64,000 bases of DNA from Pseudomonas sp. dw_612 (GTDB lineage: Bacteria; Pseudomonadota; Gammaproteobacteria; Pseudomonadales; Pseudomonadaceae), in the NCBI RefSeq assembly GCF_018449725.1, contig NZ_JAAVVC010000011.1, positions 1-64,000 on the forward strand, written 5' to 3'. Made by a program: the position numbers and the translations under genes. Under the pieces are notes generated by a model. It was not told the DNA's origin. It did not search any database and saw only the letters and a list, made by a program, of their open reading frames with translations. Numbering within the stretch: the stretch's first letter is position 1; every line of letters begins with the position of its first letter. Shown here in pieces: positions 48,855 to 58,170 of this stretch.

Positions 48855-49553
48855 ATGAGCAACGTCGACTACGCCGAAATCGCCAAATTCGAAGCCCTGG
48901 CCCATCGCTGGTGGGACCGCGAAAGCGAGTTCAAACCGCTGCATGACATCAACCCGCTGCGGGTCAACTGGATTGACGAACGGGTCAACCTGGCCGGCAA
49001 GAAAGTCCTCGACGTCGGTTGCGGCGGTGGCATCCTCAGCGAAGCCATGGCCCAGCGCGGCGCCACTGTCATGGGCATCGACATGGGCGAAGCGCCGCTG
49101 GCGGTCGCGCAGTTGCATCAACTGGAGTCCGGCGTGAGCGTCGAATACCGGCAGATCACCGCCGAAGCCCTGGCCGAAGAAATGCCCGAGCAGTTCGACG
49201 TGGTCACCTGCCTGGAAATGCTGGAACACGTGCCGGACCCGTCCTCGGTGATCCGCGCCTGTTTCAAAATGGTCAAGCCGGGTGGCCAGGTGTTCTTCTC
49301 CACGATCAACCGCAACCCGAAGGCGTACCTGTTCGCGATCATCGGCGCCGAATACATCATGAAGCTGCTGCCGCGCGGCACCCACGACTTCAAGAAATTC
49401 ATCCGCCCGTCCGAGCTGGGTGCGTGGAGCCGCATGGCCGGCCTGACCGTCAAGGACATCATCGGTCTGACCTACAATCCGCTGACCAAGCACTACAAAC
49501 TGGCGGCCGACGTGGACGTCAACTACATGATCCAGACCCTGCGCGAGGAGTAA
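48855..49553 (+). CDS. ubiG: Ubiquinone biosynthesis O-methyltransferase
   Basis: UbiG carries out both O-methylations of the ubiquinone ring. The 232-residue protein has WDRESEFKPLHDINPLRVNW near residue 18, the SAM motif VLDVGCGGGILSEAMA near 52, VVTCLEMLEHVPDP near 116 and the late GLTYNPLTKHYKLA. All are standard for UbiG, and the length is typical. GAGG lies 10 bases before ATG. Four bases separate it from mupP, forming the ubiG-mupP-yciK unit known in Pseudomonas. Confidence 0.96.
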   Translation: MSNVDYAEIAKFEALAHRWWDRESEFKPLHDINPLRVNWIDERVNLAGKKVLDVGCGGGILSEAMAQRGATVMGIDMGEAPLAVAQLHQLESGVSVEYRQITAEALAEEMPEQFDVVTCLEMLEHVPDPSSVIRACFKMVKPGGQVFFSTINRNPKAYLFAIIGAEYIMKLLPRGTHDFKKFIRPSELGAWSRMAGLTVKDIIGLTYNPLTKHYKLAADVDVNYMIQTLREE

Positions 49554-49557
49554 GCCG

Positions 49558-50229
49558 ATGCGAATCAGAGCAGTCCTTTTCGACATGGACGGCACCCTGC
49601 TCGACACAGCGCCGGACTTTATTGCCATCTGCCAGGCGATGCGCGCCGATCGCGGCTTGCCGCCGATGAACGACCAGCACATTCGCGACGAGATTTCCGG
49701 CGGCGCCAAGGCGATGGTCGCGGTGACGTTCTCCATGGACCCGGAATCGCCAGGTTTCGAGGAACTGCGCCTGGAGTTCCTGGAGCGTTACCTCGTCGGT
49801 TGCGCAGTTCACAGCAAACTCTTTGACGGCATGGGTGAACTGCTGGCCGACATCGAGAAAGCCAACCTGATCTGGGGCGTGGTCACCAACAAGCCGCTGC
49901 GGTTTGCCGAACCGATCATGCAGCAACTGGGCCTGGCCGAGCGTTCGGCGCTGCTGATATGCCCGGACCACGTGAAGAACAGCAAACCGGACCCGGAACC
50001 GTTGATCCTGGCCTGCAAGATGCTCGACCTGGACCCTGCCAGCGTGCTGTTTGTTGGCGATGACCTGCGGGATATCGAGTCGGGTCGCGATGCCGGCACC
50101 AAGACCGCCGCCGTGACCTATGGCTACATCCACCCGGACGACAACCCGCGGCATTGGGGGGCGGATGTGGTGGTGGATCATCCGCTGGAGTTACGCAAAG
50201 TCCTCGATAGCGCGTTGTGTAGTTGCTAA
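49558..50229 (+). CDS. mupP: N-acetylmuramic acid 6-phosphate phosphatase (HAD family)
   Basis: MupP dephosphorylates MurNAc-6-phosphate in the pseudomonad cell-wall recycling route that bypasses de novo UDP-MurNAc synthesis and affects fosfomycin tolerance. The 223-residue HAD phosphatase shows FDMDGTLLDTAPDF at the N-terminus, VVTNKPLRFAEP near residue 110, the Lys in KNSKPDPEPL and FVGDDLRDIESGRDAG near 163. It was long annotated phosphoglycolate phosphatase, which the fold cannot exclude. The gene order with ubiG is the reason I prefer mupP. GAGGAG precedes the start. Confidence 0.88.
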   Translation: MRIRAVLFDMDGTLLDTAPDFIAICQAMRADRGLPPMNDQHIRDEISGGAKAMVAVTFSMDPESPGFEELRLEFLERYLVGCAVHSKLFDGMGELLADIEKANLIWGVVTNKPLRFAEPIMQQLGLAERSALLICPDHVKNSKPDPEPLILACKMLDLDPASVLFVGDDLRDIESGRDAGTKTAAVTYGYIHPDDNPRHWGADVVVDHPLELRKVLDSALCSC

Positions 50230-50270
50230 GAATCGATTTTCCAATCCTGATTTCGGGTTGTCGGCGCTGA

Positions 50271-50340
50271 CGCCTTCGCGAGCAAGCCCGCTCCCACAGG
50301 GTTTCGCCGTACCTGTGGGAGCGGGCTTGCTCGCGAATGG
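50271..50340. repeat. REP inverted pair, family B
   Basis: CGCGAGCAAGCCCGCTCCCA and its complement form 26-base arms around a 15-base loop, in the 150-base gap between mupP and the yciK-like gene, inside an otherwise single-direction unit. Confidence 0.92.
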
Positions 50341-50379
50341 CCACGCCGCGGTCTGCACTCTGATTTGTAGAGGTTTTTT

Positions 50380-51120
50380 ATGTTTGATTACTCCGCCCGC
50401 CCTGAATTGCTCAAGGGCCGGGTCATCCTGGTGACCGGCGCCGGCCGTGGCATCGGCGCTGCCGCTGCGAAAACCTACGCCGCCCACGGTGCCACCGTGC
50501 TGTTGCTGGGCAAGACCGAAGCCAACCTGACTCAGGTCTATGACGACATCGAAGCGGCCGGGCATCCACAACCCGCCGTGATCCCGTTCAACCTGGAAAC
50601 CGCCCTGCCCCATCAATACGATGAGTTGGCGGCGATGATCGAGACTGAGTTCGGCCATCTCGACGGGTTGCTGCACAACGCCTCGATCATTGGTCCGCGC
50701 ACGCCGATCGAGCAGTTGTCCGGCGAAAACTTCATGCGCGTGATGCACGTCAACGTCAACGCCATGTTCATGCTCACCAGCACCCTGCTGCCGTTGCTCA
50801 AGCTGTCGCAAGACGCCTCGGTGGTGTTCACCTCCAGCAGCGTCGGGCGTAAGGGTCGGGCGTACTGGGGTGCTTACGGTGTTTCGAAGTTTGCCACCGA
50901 AGGGCTGATGCAAACCCTGGCCGACGAAGTCGATACCGTGGCACCGGTGCGCTCCAACAGCATCAACCCCGGCGCCACCCGCACCAGCATGCGCGCCCAG
51001 GCCTATCCGGGTGAAAACCCGCTGAACAACCCGACACCCGAAGAGATCATGCCGGTCTACCTGTACCTGATGGGCCCGGACAGCACAGGCATCAATGGCC
51101 AGGCATTCAACGCTCAGTAA
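50380..51120 (+). CDS. yciK: YciK-like short-chain dehydrogenase
   Basis: The 246-residue classical SDR has VTGAGRGIGAAAAK near residue 20, LHNASIIGPRTPIEQL near 97, FTSSSVGRKGRAYWGAYGVSK with Ser, Tyr and Lys near 147-167, and NPGATRTSMRAQA. YciK proteins are conserved next to ubiG/mupP in pseudomonads, but their substrate is unknown. It is separated from mupP by a REP pair. A 10-base perfect stem 18 bases downstream may be the end of the transcript. Confidence 0.88.
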   Translation: MFDYSARPELLKGRVILVTGAGRGIGAAAAKTYAAHGATVLLLGKTEANLTQVYDDIEAAGHPQPAVIPFNLETALPHQYDELAAMIETEFGHLDGLLHNASIIGPRTPIEQLSGENFMRVMHVNVNAMFMLTSTLLPLLKLSQDASVVFTSSSVGRKGRAYWGAYGVSKFATEGLMQTLADEVDTVAPVRSNSINPGATRTSMRAQAYPGENPLNNPTPEEIMPVYLYLMGPDSTGINGQAFNAQ

Positions 51121-51495
51121 CGCCCGCACGTCGCTTTTGTGCCGCGGCATTTAACCGCCGCGGCACGTTACAACCGCTGCAACTTTCGCCCGCTCCAGTC
51201 AAACAAATGCCGCGACCTCCAGCACCATTTTCAGGAAACCGTTCTAATCCAATGATTTGGAACGGCTTTTATCCAAATGAACCGAATGGCACGACTTTCG
51301 CTCTAATTTTGTTCAGACACGCAGTGTGACAGCAGCTGGCGGTGGCGCCTGAGTCGATAGGTTACTTCTCTTCGGCAAAGCGGACTAAACTCGTACCAAA
51401 TGTCCTACGGGACTGATGGACCAGTATGACGCGCAGCCCAAAGCCGCTCTCACCCAGCCTGTAAGACAGCCTTACTGCTTAGGGGCTCACGCCAT
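51121..51495. other. Intergenic region with a strong hairpin (375 bases)
   Basis: GTGCCGCGGC (51139-51148) and GCCGCGGCAC (51157-51166) form a perfect 10-base stem with an 8-base loop, but no T-run follows, so it is not a classical terminator. The rest leads into the GGDEF gene and should carry its promoter. No protein-coding gene is credible here; a small RNA cannot be ruled out. Confidence 0.6.
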
Positions 51496-52422
51496 ATGAA
51501 ATCACCTTCCCAGACCAACGCAATTGACTTCGACAGTGCCAAATTGCAACGCCTGGGCTTTGGTCAGCAGCCACCGCTGCTGGAGCGGCCGGTCAGCCTC
51601 GCGCAATTGCGCCAGCAACTGAGCCTGCAGCTGCAAACCAGTCTTGAGCCGCAACGCATACTCGGGCTCTTTTTCCGCGAAATTCAACGTCTTGTGCCTC
51701 TGGATGCCCTGAGCTACCAGCACAAAACCAGCGACTTGCGCCTGGAGTTCGGTCAGCGCGGTCATCATTCGGTCAGCTACAGCCTGAGCCATGAAGGTGA
51801 ACATCTGGGTGAGCTGGTGTTCCGCCGCAACCAGCGTTTCAACGAACAGGAACAGGGCAACCTGGAGTCGCTGCTGTCGGCGCTGCTGTATCCGATGCGC
51901 AACGCCCTGCTCTACCGTGCCGCGACCCAAAGCGCTTTGCGTGACCCGCTCACCGACACCGGCAACCGCGTCGCCATGGACCAGACCCTGCAGCGGGAAA
52001 TCGAAATGTCACGGCGGCATTTGCAGCCCTTGTCGTTGCTGATGCTGGATATCGACCACTTCAAACGAGTGAATGACAGCCACGGGCACAGCGCTGGCGA
52101 TGAAGTGCTCAAGGCAGTGGCCGCTTCGATCAAGGGTCAGTTGCGCAACGTGGACATGGTGTTCCGGTTTGGCGGCGAGGAGTTTTTGATTCTGCTGTCC
52201 AACACCACCCGGGAAGCGGCAGCGATGGTTGGCGAGCGTTTGCGGTTTGCTGCCCAGGCTCAGGAATATAGGGCCGATGGTCAATCGATCGAATTGACGG
52301 TCAGCCTTGGGTGTTCGACGTTGTTGCCGGGGGAGTCTGCCGAGAGTCTGCTGCGTCGGGCCGACAGTGCGTTGTACGTGGCCAAGCGCGAGGGGCGTAA
52401 TCGATTGGCGATGGCGGGCTAA
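51496..52422 (+). CDS. Diguanylate cyclase (GGDEF) with N-terminal sensor region
   Basis: It should synthesise cyclic di-GMP. The 308-residue soluble protein has an N-terminal GAF-like region (about 25-140, with VPLDALSYQH and HLGELVFRRNQRF). The GGDEF domain follows (about 145-305). The active site reads FRFGGEEF (residues 226-230 for GGEEF) and the inhibitory I-site RNVD (217-220) has the right 5-residue spacing, so product inhibition is expected. LTDTGNRVAMDQTL replaces the more usual LTGLPNR. A second c-di-GMP protein lies 1 kb downstream on the other strand. AGGGG lies about 10 bases before ATG. Confidence 0.92.
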   Translation: MKSPSQTNAIDFDSAKLQRLGFGQQPPLLERPVSLAQLRQQLSLQLQTSLEPQRILGLFFREIQRLVPLDALSYQHKTSDLRLEFGQRGHHSVSYSLSHEGEHLGELVFRRNQRFNEQEQGNLESLLSALLYPMRNALLYRAATQSALRDPLTDTGNRVAMDQTLQREIEMSRRHLQPLSLLMLDIDHFKRVNDSHGHSAGDEVLKAVAASIKGQLRNVDMVFRFGGEEFLILLSNTTREAAAMVGERLRFAAQAQEYRADGQSIELTVSLGCSTLLPGESAESLLRRADSALYVAKREGRNRLAMAG

Positions 52423-52447
52423 ATACTTAGCGACACCGCATAACCAA

Positions 52448-52542
52448 TGTGGGAGCGGGCTTGCTCGCGAAGACGGACTGACAGTCACCATTTAATTTGA
52501 CTGATCTACCGCTTTCGCGAGCAAGCCCGCTCCCACATTTGG
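52448..52542. repeat. REP inverted pair, family B, reversed arm order
   Basis: TGGGAGCGGGCTTGCTCGCG comes first and its complement second, the opposite arm order from the pairs at 46166 and 50271. The loop is about 38 bases. It separates two convergent genes and may serve both 3' ends. Confidence 0.9.
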
Positions 52543-52560
52543 TTTGTGTTGCCTAAAGAA

Positions 52561-53355
52561 TCAGCTCTCGACCAACACCATCCGCTCGCGAGCTACCGGT
52601 GCGCGCTCCGCGTGCTCCTGCTGCATACAACGCTCGAGGAACAGGAACATGTAGTCGTAGCTCTTGCACACGGCCTGGCGCAATTCCACTTGCAAGGCTT
52701 TGCTCGGATTCAGGCCAGCCAGCGTGCAGATGATTTCCAGCGCCTCCCAAGGATGGGCGTCGTCGTACTGGGCGTGCATCTTCAGCCACTTCATGGCCCG
52801 CTTGCGATCTTCCTCGGGGAAGGCCGCCGCATATACGCCACTGGAACACACCAACGCCGACCACTCCCCGGTCGCGCCTTCGATGGCGTAGTTGGTGGCG
52901 GCAATGGCGACGATCAGCGAATCCGCCGAACTGGTGTGCCAACACCAATGGCTCAATGCATGCAACTCTGGGGCAACCTGTTGCGCTTGCAGATCTTCCA
53001 GGCTGACACCGTGAGCCCGGCTCCAGTGCACCCAGTAATCGGCGTGGTTAAGTTCGACACGAATGTTACGCATCAGCCAGCGGCGCGCCATGTCTTCGCC
53101 GGGGTGGCGGGCAAAGCGGGTCTTGGTGAGGTTTTGTGCCATATATAACGCGAACTGCTCGACGACCGGCCAGCCCCCTATCAGGTACTGACGCATGGTC
53201 TTTGCGCTGAGCTTGTTATCTCGCATGCGCTGATACAGTTCGTGTTCGACAACCCGGCGCTTACTCTCGCTGCAATCCTGGATCAGTTGCTGAGCCCAGG
53301 CGGGATAACTTGCAGCTTCCATGAGTGGTCCGGTTCGGTTGAATGTGTCGATCAC
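52561..53355 (-). CDS. TenA/PqqC-like (heme-oxygenase fold) protein
   Basis: The 264-residue all-helical protein belongs to the TenA/THI-4/PqqC superfamily of metal or cofactor-dependent oxidases. It shows RRVVEHELYQRMRDNKLSA near residue 30, RNIRVELNHADYWVHW near 97 and ATNYAIEGATGEWSALV near 155, with candidate metal ligands His and Glu (VELNHADYW, KMHAQYDDAHPWEALEI). Start GTG 53355 has GGAG 7 bases upstream; earlier codons do not. Thiaminase activity is not supported, and the substrate is unknown. It lies 45 bases downstream of the GGDEF-EAL gene start region on the opposite reading order, within a c-di-GMP neighbourhood. Confidence 0.75.
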   Translation of the reverse strand: MIDTFNRTGPLMEAASYPAWAQQLIQDCSESKRRVVEHELYQRMRDNKLSAKTMRQYLIGGWPVVEQFALYMAQNLTKTRFARHPGEDMARRWLMRNIRVELNHADYWVHWSRAHGVSLEDLQAQQVAPELHALSHWCWHTSSADSLIVAIAATNYAIEGATGEWSALVCSSGVYAAAFPEEDRKRAMKWLKMHAQYDDAHPWEALEIICTLAGLNPSKALQVELRQAVCKSYDYMFLFLERCMQQEHAERAPVARERMVLVES

Positions 53356-53400
53356 TGTTCGGCTCCTTTTGATTTGTGATTGTAAGATCAGCAAGAGATT

Positions 53401-55860
53401 TCAACGGAACGTGCCAGGCGCCTTGAATAACAGCGGCTGCGGTCTGGCGGGACGACTTTGCAAACTGTCGCAGGTAAACAATTGCGGGCGTTCTATGACA
53501 TACCCTTGAGCGTAATCGACACCGATTTCAAGCAAGGCCTGCTCGATCTGCGGTGTCTCGACAAACTCGGCAATGGTGCGCTTACCCATGACATGGCCGA
53601 TGTGGTTAATCACCTCGACCATAGCGCGGTTAATCGGGTCGTCCAGCATGTCCTTTACGAAACTCCCGTCGATCTTCAAGAAGTCTACAGGTAAATGTTT
53701 CAAGTAAGCGAACGAGGACATTCCGGCGCAAAAGTCATCAAGTGAAAAGTGGCAACCTAAACCTTTGAGTTCATTAATAAATCTGATTGCACTTCCTAAA
53801 TTCGAAATAGCGCTGGTTTCTGTAATTTCAAAACAAATCATTTCAGGAGGAATAGCGTAAGCAACAAACTGTTCACGCAGGAAGTCCAAAAACGCCTCAT
53901 CTCCTATAGTAATACCTGACAGATTAATCGCACACATGGCCAACGGACCTTTGCGCTGTTCGGCAATACATTGCGCGATGATCTTAAAAACATTCTCCAC
54001 AACCCAGCGATCCAGCGACGTCATCAAACCATAACGCTCGGCGGCCGGAATGAAACTGTCGGGCAAGATCATCCGCCCGGCCTCGTCATGCAGGCGCAGC
54101 AGGATTTCGATGTGCCCGCCGCCGTGCTCGACATGCCCCAGGGGCGCAATTTCCTGGGCGTACAGGCAGAAGCGATTCTCCTCCAGCGCCATGTGCAAAC
54201 GCTGCACCCAAGCCATTTCACCGAAGCGCAGGGACAGTTCCGAATCGTCGGCATGGTAGACCTGCACCCGATTGCGCCCCTTTTCCTTGGCCATGTAGCA
54301 GGCCATATCGGCGGCGCGCAGCGATGATTCGAGAGTGGTCGGCGTTTGTGCGACATGCACCAGGCCGATGCTGACGGTGGTCAGGAATGGCCGGCCCTTC
54401 CATACAAAATGCAGGTTTTGCACGGTCTGGCGTAGCACCTCGGCGATTTTCTCCGCATGCTCCGGTGGACAGTTCTCCAATAGGATGCCGAACTCGTCGC
54501 CGCCCAGCCGCGCCAGGGTGTCACCTTCGCGCAGGCCGGATTGCAATAACGCGCAGATGTGCCGCAGCAGTTCATCCCCCGCCGCATGGCCGCAGGTATC
54601 GTTGACCAGTTTGAACTGATCAAGATCGAGAAACATCAAGGCGTGACGCCCCGGTTGGCGCGTCAGGTTGTGCAGCGCCTGCTCCAGGCGATATTCGAAT
54701 TCCCGGCGGTTGGCCAGTCCAGTCAAGGCGTCGTGGGTAGCCTGCCAGGACAGGTTGGCGATGTACTGCCGTTCCTGGGTCATGTCGTGCAGCACCAGCA
54801 CCGTGCCGCTGACTTTGCCGGCATTGCGGATCGGCGCGCCGACCAGGGTCACCGACACCGTGCTGCCGTCCAGGCGCTGAATCAGTTTCGAATGCTCGCT
54901 ACCGCCGCTGAGCTGTCCACTCAAAATGTGCTCGATCAGGGTAAAGCCGTCGGCCTGGGCGTTCTCGTCCAGCAGATTGAACAACGCCGCCAGCGGCAAT
55001 CCGGTGGCCTGCTCGGCTTTCCAGTGGGTCATGGCCTCGGCGGCGGGGTTCATGTAGGCAATCGCACCTTCGACATCCGTGGTGATCACGCCATCGCCAA
55101 TCGACTGCAAGGTAATCTGCGCCCGGTCCTTCTCCAGTTGCAGGGCTTCGGCGAAGGCATGGCGCTGCTTGAGCAATTTGTGGGTACGCAGTAACGCCAG
55201 GACGATCAACCCCAGCGCCGTGGCCAGGTTGGTCACCAGCAACAGCCGCAGGATGACCCGCGAGCCCTCGCCCAATGCATCACTGAACGCTTTGGCGGCC
55301 GGGGTTACGCCGTCGTTGATCGCAAAAATCTGATCCTTCCAGCGCTTGATATCGGCCGAAGTGGCCTGATTATCGACGACGCTTTGGTGCATCTCCCGTG
55401 CGACGTCATCGAGTTGCACCAGATAGGCATCGCCCACGGTCCAGCGATCGATGGCTTTTTCCAGGTAACTGAAGTGCCGGAAGTTCAGGTACAGCCAGAT
55501 CAGGCTGGCGACATCGTCCGGATGGTTGCCGCCCTTGAGAATCCCCACCCGCGCGGCGTCGAGATCCGGCGGCTGCTTGTCCAGCGCCACGCGCAATTCA
55601 TGCCCGCCCTGGGGCACGGCAATGGCGTTCTGGTATTTGAGGAAGATCGCCTCGTCGCGGCTGTCGGCGTAGAGGTTGAGGTAATAGATGGCGTCTTTCT
55701 GGCCCTTGGACCACAAACTTTCACCAGCCACATAGCCGCGCACTGCCGACAGCACATAGAGGCTGACGCCGCCGAGCAGCGCTTGAAATAGCACGACGGC
55801 GATAAACGGCCAGACGATGCCCAACAATCGTGGCGTTCCGAGAGTCCGTTTTGGCTTCAT
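53401..55860 (-). CDS. Membrane-bound GGDEF-EAL protein with PAS domain
   Basis: The 819-residue protein can make or break cyclic di-GMP. Two membrane segments (about 14-36 and 205-225) enclose a periplasmic sensor domain. A PAS domain follows (about 245-365, SIGDGVITTDVEGAIAYMNP). The GGDEF domain has RLGGDEF (453-457) with an upstream RxxD I-site (REGD). The EAL domain shows EILLR (E585), NLSGITIG, FEITET, DDFCAGMSSFAYLKHLPVDF, KIDGSFV, and DYAQGY, so the main metal and catalytic residues are present. Both active sites look intact; DDFC replaces DDFG. TenA-like gene lies 45 bases downstream on the same strand. Confidence 0.93.
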   Translation of the reverse strand: MKPKRTLGTPRLLGIVWPFIAVVLFQALLGGVSLYVLSAVRGYVAGESLWSKGQKDAIYYLNLYADSRDEAIFLKYQNAIAVPQGGHELRVALDKQPPDLDAARVGILKGGNHPDDVASLIWLYLNFRHFSYLEKAIDRWTVGDAYLVQLDDVAREMHQSVVDNQATSADIKRWKDQIFAINDGVTPAAKAFSDALGEGSRVILRLLLVTNLATALGLIVLALLRTHKLLKQRHAFAEALQLEKDRAQITLQSIGDGVITTDVEGAIAYMNPAAEAMTHWKAEQATGLPLAALFNLLDENAQADGFTLIEHILSGQLSGGSEHSKLIQRLDGSTVSVTLVGAPIRNAGKVSGTVLVLHDMTQERQYIANLSWQATHDALTGLANRREFEYRLEQALHNLTRQPGRHALMFLDLDQFKLVNDTCGHAAGDELLRHICALLQSGLREGDTLARLGGDEFGILLENCPPEHAEKIAEVLRQTVQNLHFVWKGRPFLTTVSIGLVHVAQTPTTLESSLRAADMACYMAKEKGRNRVQVYHADDSELSLRFGEMAWVQRLHMALEENRFCLYAQEIAPLGHVEHGGGHIEILLRLHDEAGRMILPDSFIPAAERYGLMTSLDRWVVENVFKIIAQCIAEQRKGPLAMCAINLSGITIGDEAFLDFLREQFVAYAIPPEMICFEITETSAISNLGSAIRFINELKGLGCHFSLDDFCAGMSSFAYLKHLPVDFLKIDGSFVKDMLDDPINRAMVEVINHIGHVMGKRTIAEFVETPQIEQALLEIGVDYAQGYVIERPQLFTCDSLQSRPARPQPLLFKAPGTFR

Positions 55861-56352
55861 GAGGTCCCTTGCATAGGTACTGCCTGATCATCATCCAGAT
55901 CTGACCGCTCCCGCAAGACTAGGAGGCGTTCCCTCTCCCCGCAAGGACGCGCCTGCTCGCAACGTGGACAAGTTGCCATAAATAACGGTTTTTCAGTGCA
56001 GATCGGCCAAAAAGGACGGTCACAGCGACCCAATAACATCCGCCGCCATAACTATGTACCACCTCGGCCTTCACTTGATCGCTTGTAATCGAGGCCCTGG
56101 GGAGGTTTATGTCAGCATTTCAGGTGCGCAGAGGGCTGACGGATTATTTGCCGCTGTTCCAGAGGACCCTCCGACCTATCTGGACAGCGAGGCGAAACTG
56201 ATCGGAGTGATCCGTGAGAAGAACCCAAATCGCGAAATGATCCGGTCCGTCAATATCGCCACGACCATGCCCCTGCAACAGTTGCTCGGTGGTCGTCAAA
56301 GAATTTGGATACGACGGCGGAGAAAACGCCCTGCAAGTCCTGTGGAAATAAC
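55861..56352. other. Intergenic region with no confident gene (492 bases)
   Basis: The gap lies between two leftward genes and should carry the GGDEF-EAL promoter at its left. On the plus strand an open frame (56054-56377) runs into the ABC gene and has no ribosome site. A 30-codon frame (56109-56201, MSAFQVRRGLTDYL..) follows GGGGAGG, but the spacing of three bases is short. I do not call either as a gene. Confidence 0.6.
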
Positions 56353-58170
56353 CTACAACTGCTGCAAATGCCCATAAAGCTTGGCGTACAAACCACCATC
56401 GGCAATCAGTTGCTGATGGTCGCCATCCTCGGCGATCCGCCCACCATCGAACACCAACACCCGGTCGGCCTGTTTCACGGCGGACAGTCGGTGGGCAATG
56501 ATCAGGGTGGTGCGTTCACTGAGGAAACGCGCCAGTGCCTCGTGCAGGTTGTATTCGGTGGCGGCATCCAGCGCCGAGGTGGCCTCGTCGAGAATCACCA
56601 CCTTCGGTTGCGCCAGCACCATCCGCGCAATGGCCAGGCGTTGACGCTGGCCACCGGACAAACGCACGCCGGAACGCCCGACCACACTGTCCAGGCCCTG
56701 GGGCAAGGCGCGCACGGTGCCATCGAGCTGAGCGATTTCCAGGGCCTGCCAGCACGCGTCATCGCCGCGTTCGCGGCCCATGGTCAGGTTGGCCCGGATG
56801 GTGTCGTTGAACAGCGCCGGATGTTGCAACACCACGGCGACGTTTTCCCGCACGGTTTCCAGGCCGATCTCTTCTTGTGTCGCGCCGCCAAAGCGAATCG
56901 TCCCCGCCAGCGGCGTGTACAAGCCCAGCAGCAATTGCACCAGGGTGCTTTTGCCGCCACCGCTGGCACCGACGATCGCGACTTTTTCACCGGGGGCGAT
57001 GCTCAGGTTCATCTGGTCCAGCACCAGCTCATCGCCATAACTGAAACACAGGCCCTGAACCTCGATGCCCACGGTGTTGCGGCCCTGGAACGGATCGACG
57101 CCACCGGGGTATTGCGGCTCGTCGGCGCGGGCCAGCAACTCATTGATCCGCGACAGCGCACCGCCAGCGGCGTAATAGGCGTATTGCAGGTTCAGCAGTT
57201 GCTCCACCGGACCGATCATGAACCACAGGTAACTGAACACCGCGAGCATCTGGCCGATGGACAAGTCGGAAAACAGCACCGTGAGCATGGCCGCGGCGCG
57301 GAAAATATCGATGCCGAACTGGAACAACAAGCCGCTGGCGCGGTTCGACGCATCGGTTTTCCACTGCGAGTTCACCGCGTAATCCCGCACTTCCCGGGCA
57401 CGCTGGCCGAGCCGTCCGAGGAAAAAGCCCTGGCGGTTGCCGGCGCGCACTTCCTGGATTGAATCCAGGGTTTCGGTCAACGCTTGAGTGAAGCGCGAGG
57501 TGCTGTCGTTCTCGAGTTTTTTCAGGTGCTTGACCCGTTTGCCCAGCTGCACCGTGGCGTAGATCACCAGCGGGTTGAACAACATGATCAGCAGCGCCAG
57601 TTTCCAGTGCATCCACACCAGAATGCTCGCGGTGCCGACCAGGGTCAGCATCGCCACGAGGAAACGACTGAGGGTTTCGCCGACAAACTTGTCGAGGGTG
57701 TCCAGGTCGGTGACCAGGTGCGTGGTCACCGTGCCGCTGCCCAGACTTTCGTATTCACCCAGGGAAATGCGCTTGAGCCGTTCGATCAGCCGCACGCGGA
57801 TGCGGTAGACGATGTCCTTGGCCAGCGCCGCAAACAATTTGGCCTGCACCACGTTGAACAGCAACGCGCCACAGCGCAGGACAAAGGTCACCAGCAACAT
57901 CAGGCCGATGTAACCGGCGGCTTTCTGCCAGGCATCGGGCAGTGCGTGGTTCATGATCTTCAGCGCGGAATCGCCGTGACCCAGCAGCACTTCGTCCACC
58001 AGCAACGGCAACAGCAGTGGAATTGGCACGCTGCACAGGGTCGCCAGCACGGCCACGCCGTTGGCGATCCACAGGGATTTTTTGTGATGCAGGGCCAGTC
58101 GGCGGATTTCCGCCCAGCTCAGTCGATCGGTACGCGGGACTGCGGGTGCGTCATCGGGCAGATCATGCAC
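56353..58170 (-). CDS. ABC exporter, fused membrane and ATP-binding domains (MsbA/LapB-like type)
   Basis: The protein, about 605 residues, has a six-helix type I exporter domain (residues 20-310), then an ATPase domain with Walker A GASGGGKST near 395, signature RLSGGQRQRLAIARM near 500 and Walker B VVILDEATSALD near 523. The substrate is not evident; lipid, peptide or drug export are all possible. I chose GTG 58170, which overlaps the DsbA-like stop by 8 bases and has GGAG upstream. The open frame extends 15 codons further to another GTG. It is the last gene of a trhO/DsbA-like/ABC operon. Confidence 0.88.
   Translation of the reverse strand: MHDLPDDAPAVPRTDRLSWAEIRRLALHHKKSLWIANGVAVLATLCSVPIPLLLPLLVDEVLLGHGDSALKIMNHALPDAWQKAAGYIGLMLLVTFVLRCGALLFNVVQAKLFAALAKDIVYRIRVRLIERLKRISLGEYESLGSGTVTTHLVTDLDTLDKFVGETLSRFLVAMLTLVGTASILVWMHWKLALLIMLFNPLVIYATVQLGKRVKHLKKLENDSTSRFTQALTETLDSIQEVRAGNRQGFFLGRLGQRAREVRDYAVNSQWKTDASNRASGLLFQFGIDIFRAAAMLTVLFSDLSIGQMLAVFSYLWFMIGPVEQLLNLQYAYYAAGGALSRINELLARADEPQYPGGVDPFQGRNTVGIEVQGLCFSYGDELVLDQMNLSIAPGEKVAIVGASGGGKSTLVQLLLGLYTPLAGTIRFGGATQEEIGLETVRENVAVVLQHPALFNDTIRANLTMGRERGDDACWQALEIAQLDGTVRALPQGLDSVVGRSGVRLSGGQRQRLAIARMVLAQPKVVILDEATSALDAATEYNLHEALARFLSERTTLIIAHRLSAVKQADRVLVFDGGRIAEDGDHQQLIADGGLYAKLYGHLQQL

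Noticed and set aside
56054..56377. A 107-codon plus-strand frame before the ABC exporter
   Set aside because: No ribosome site, no family resemblance, and it runs into the convergent gene.
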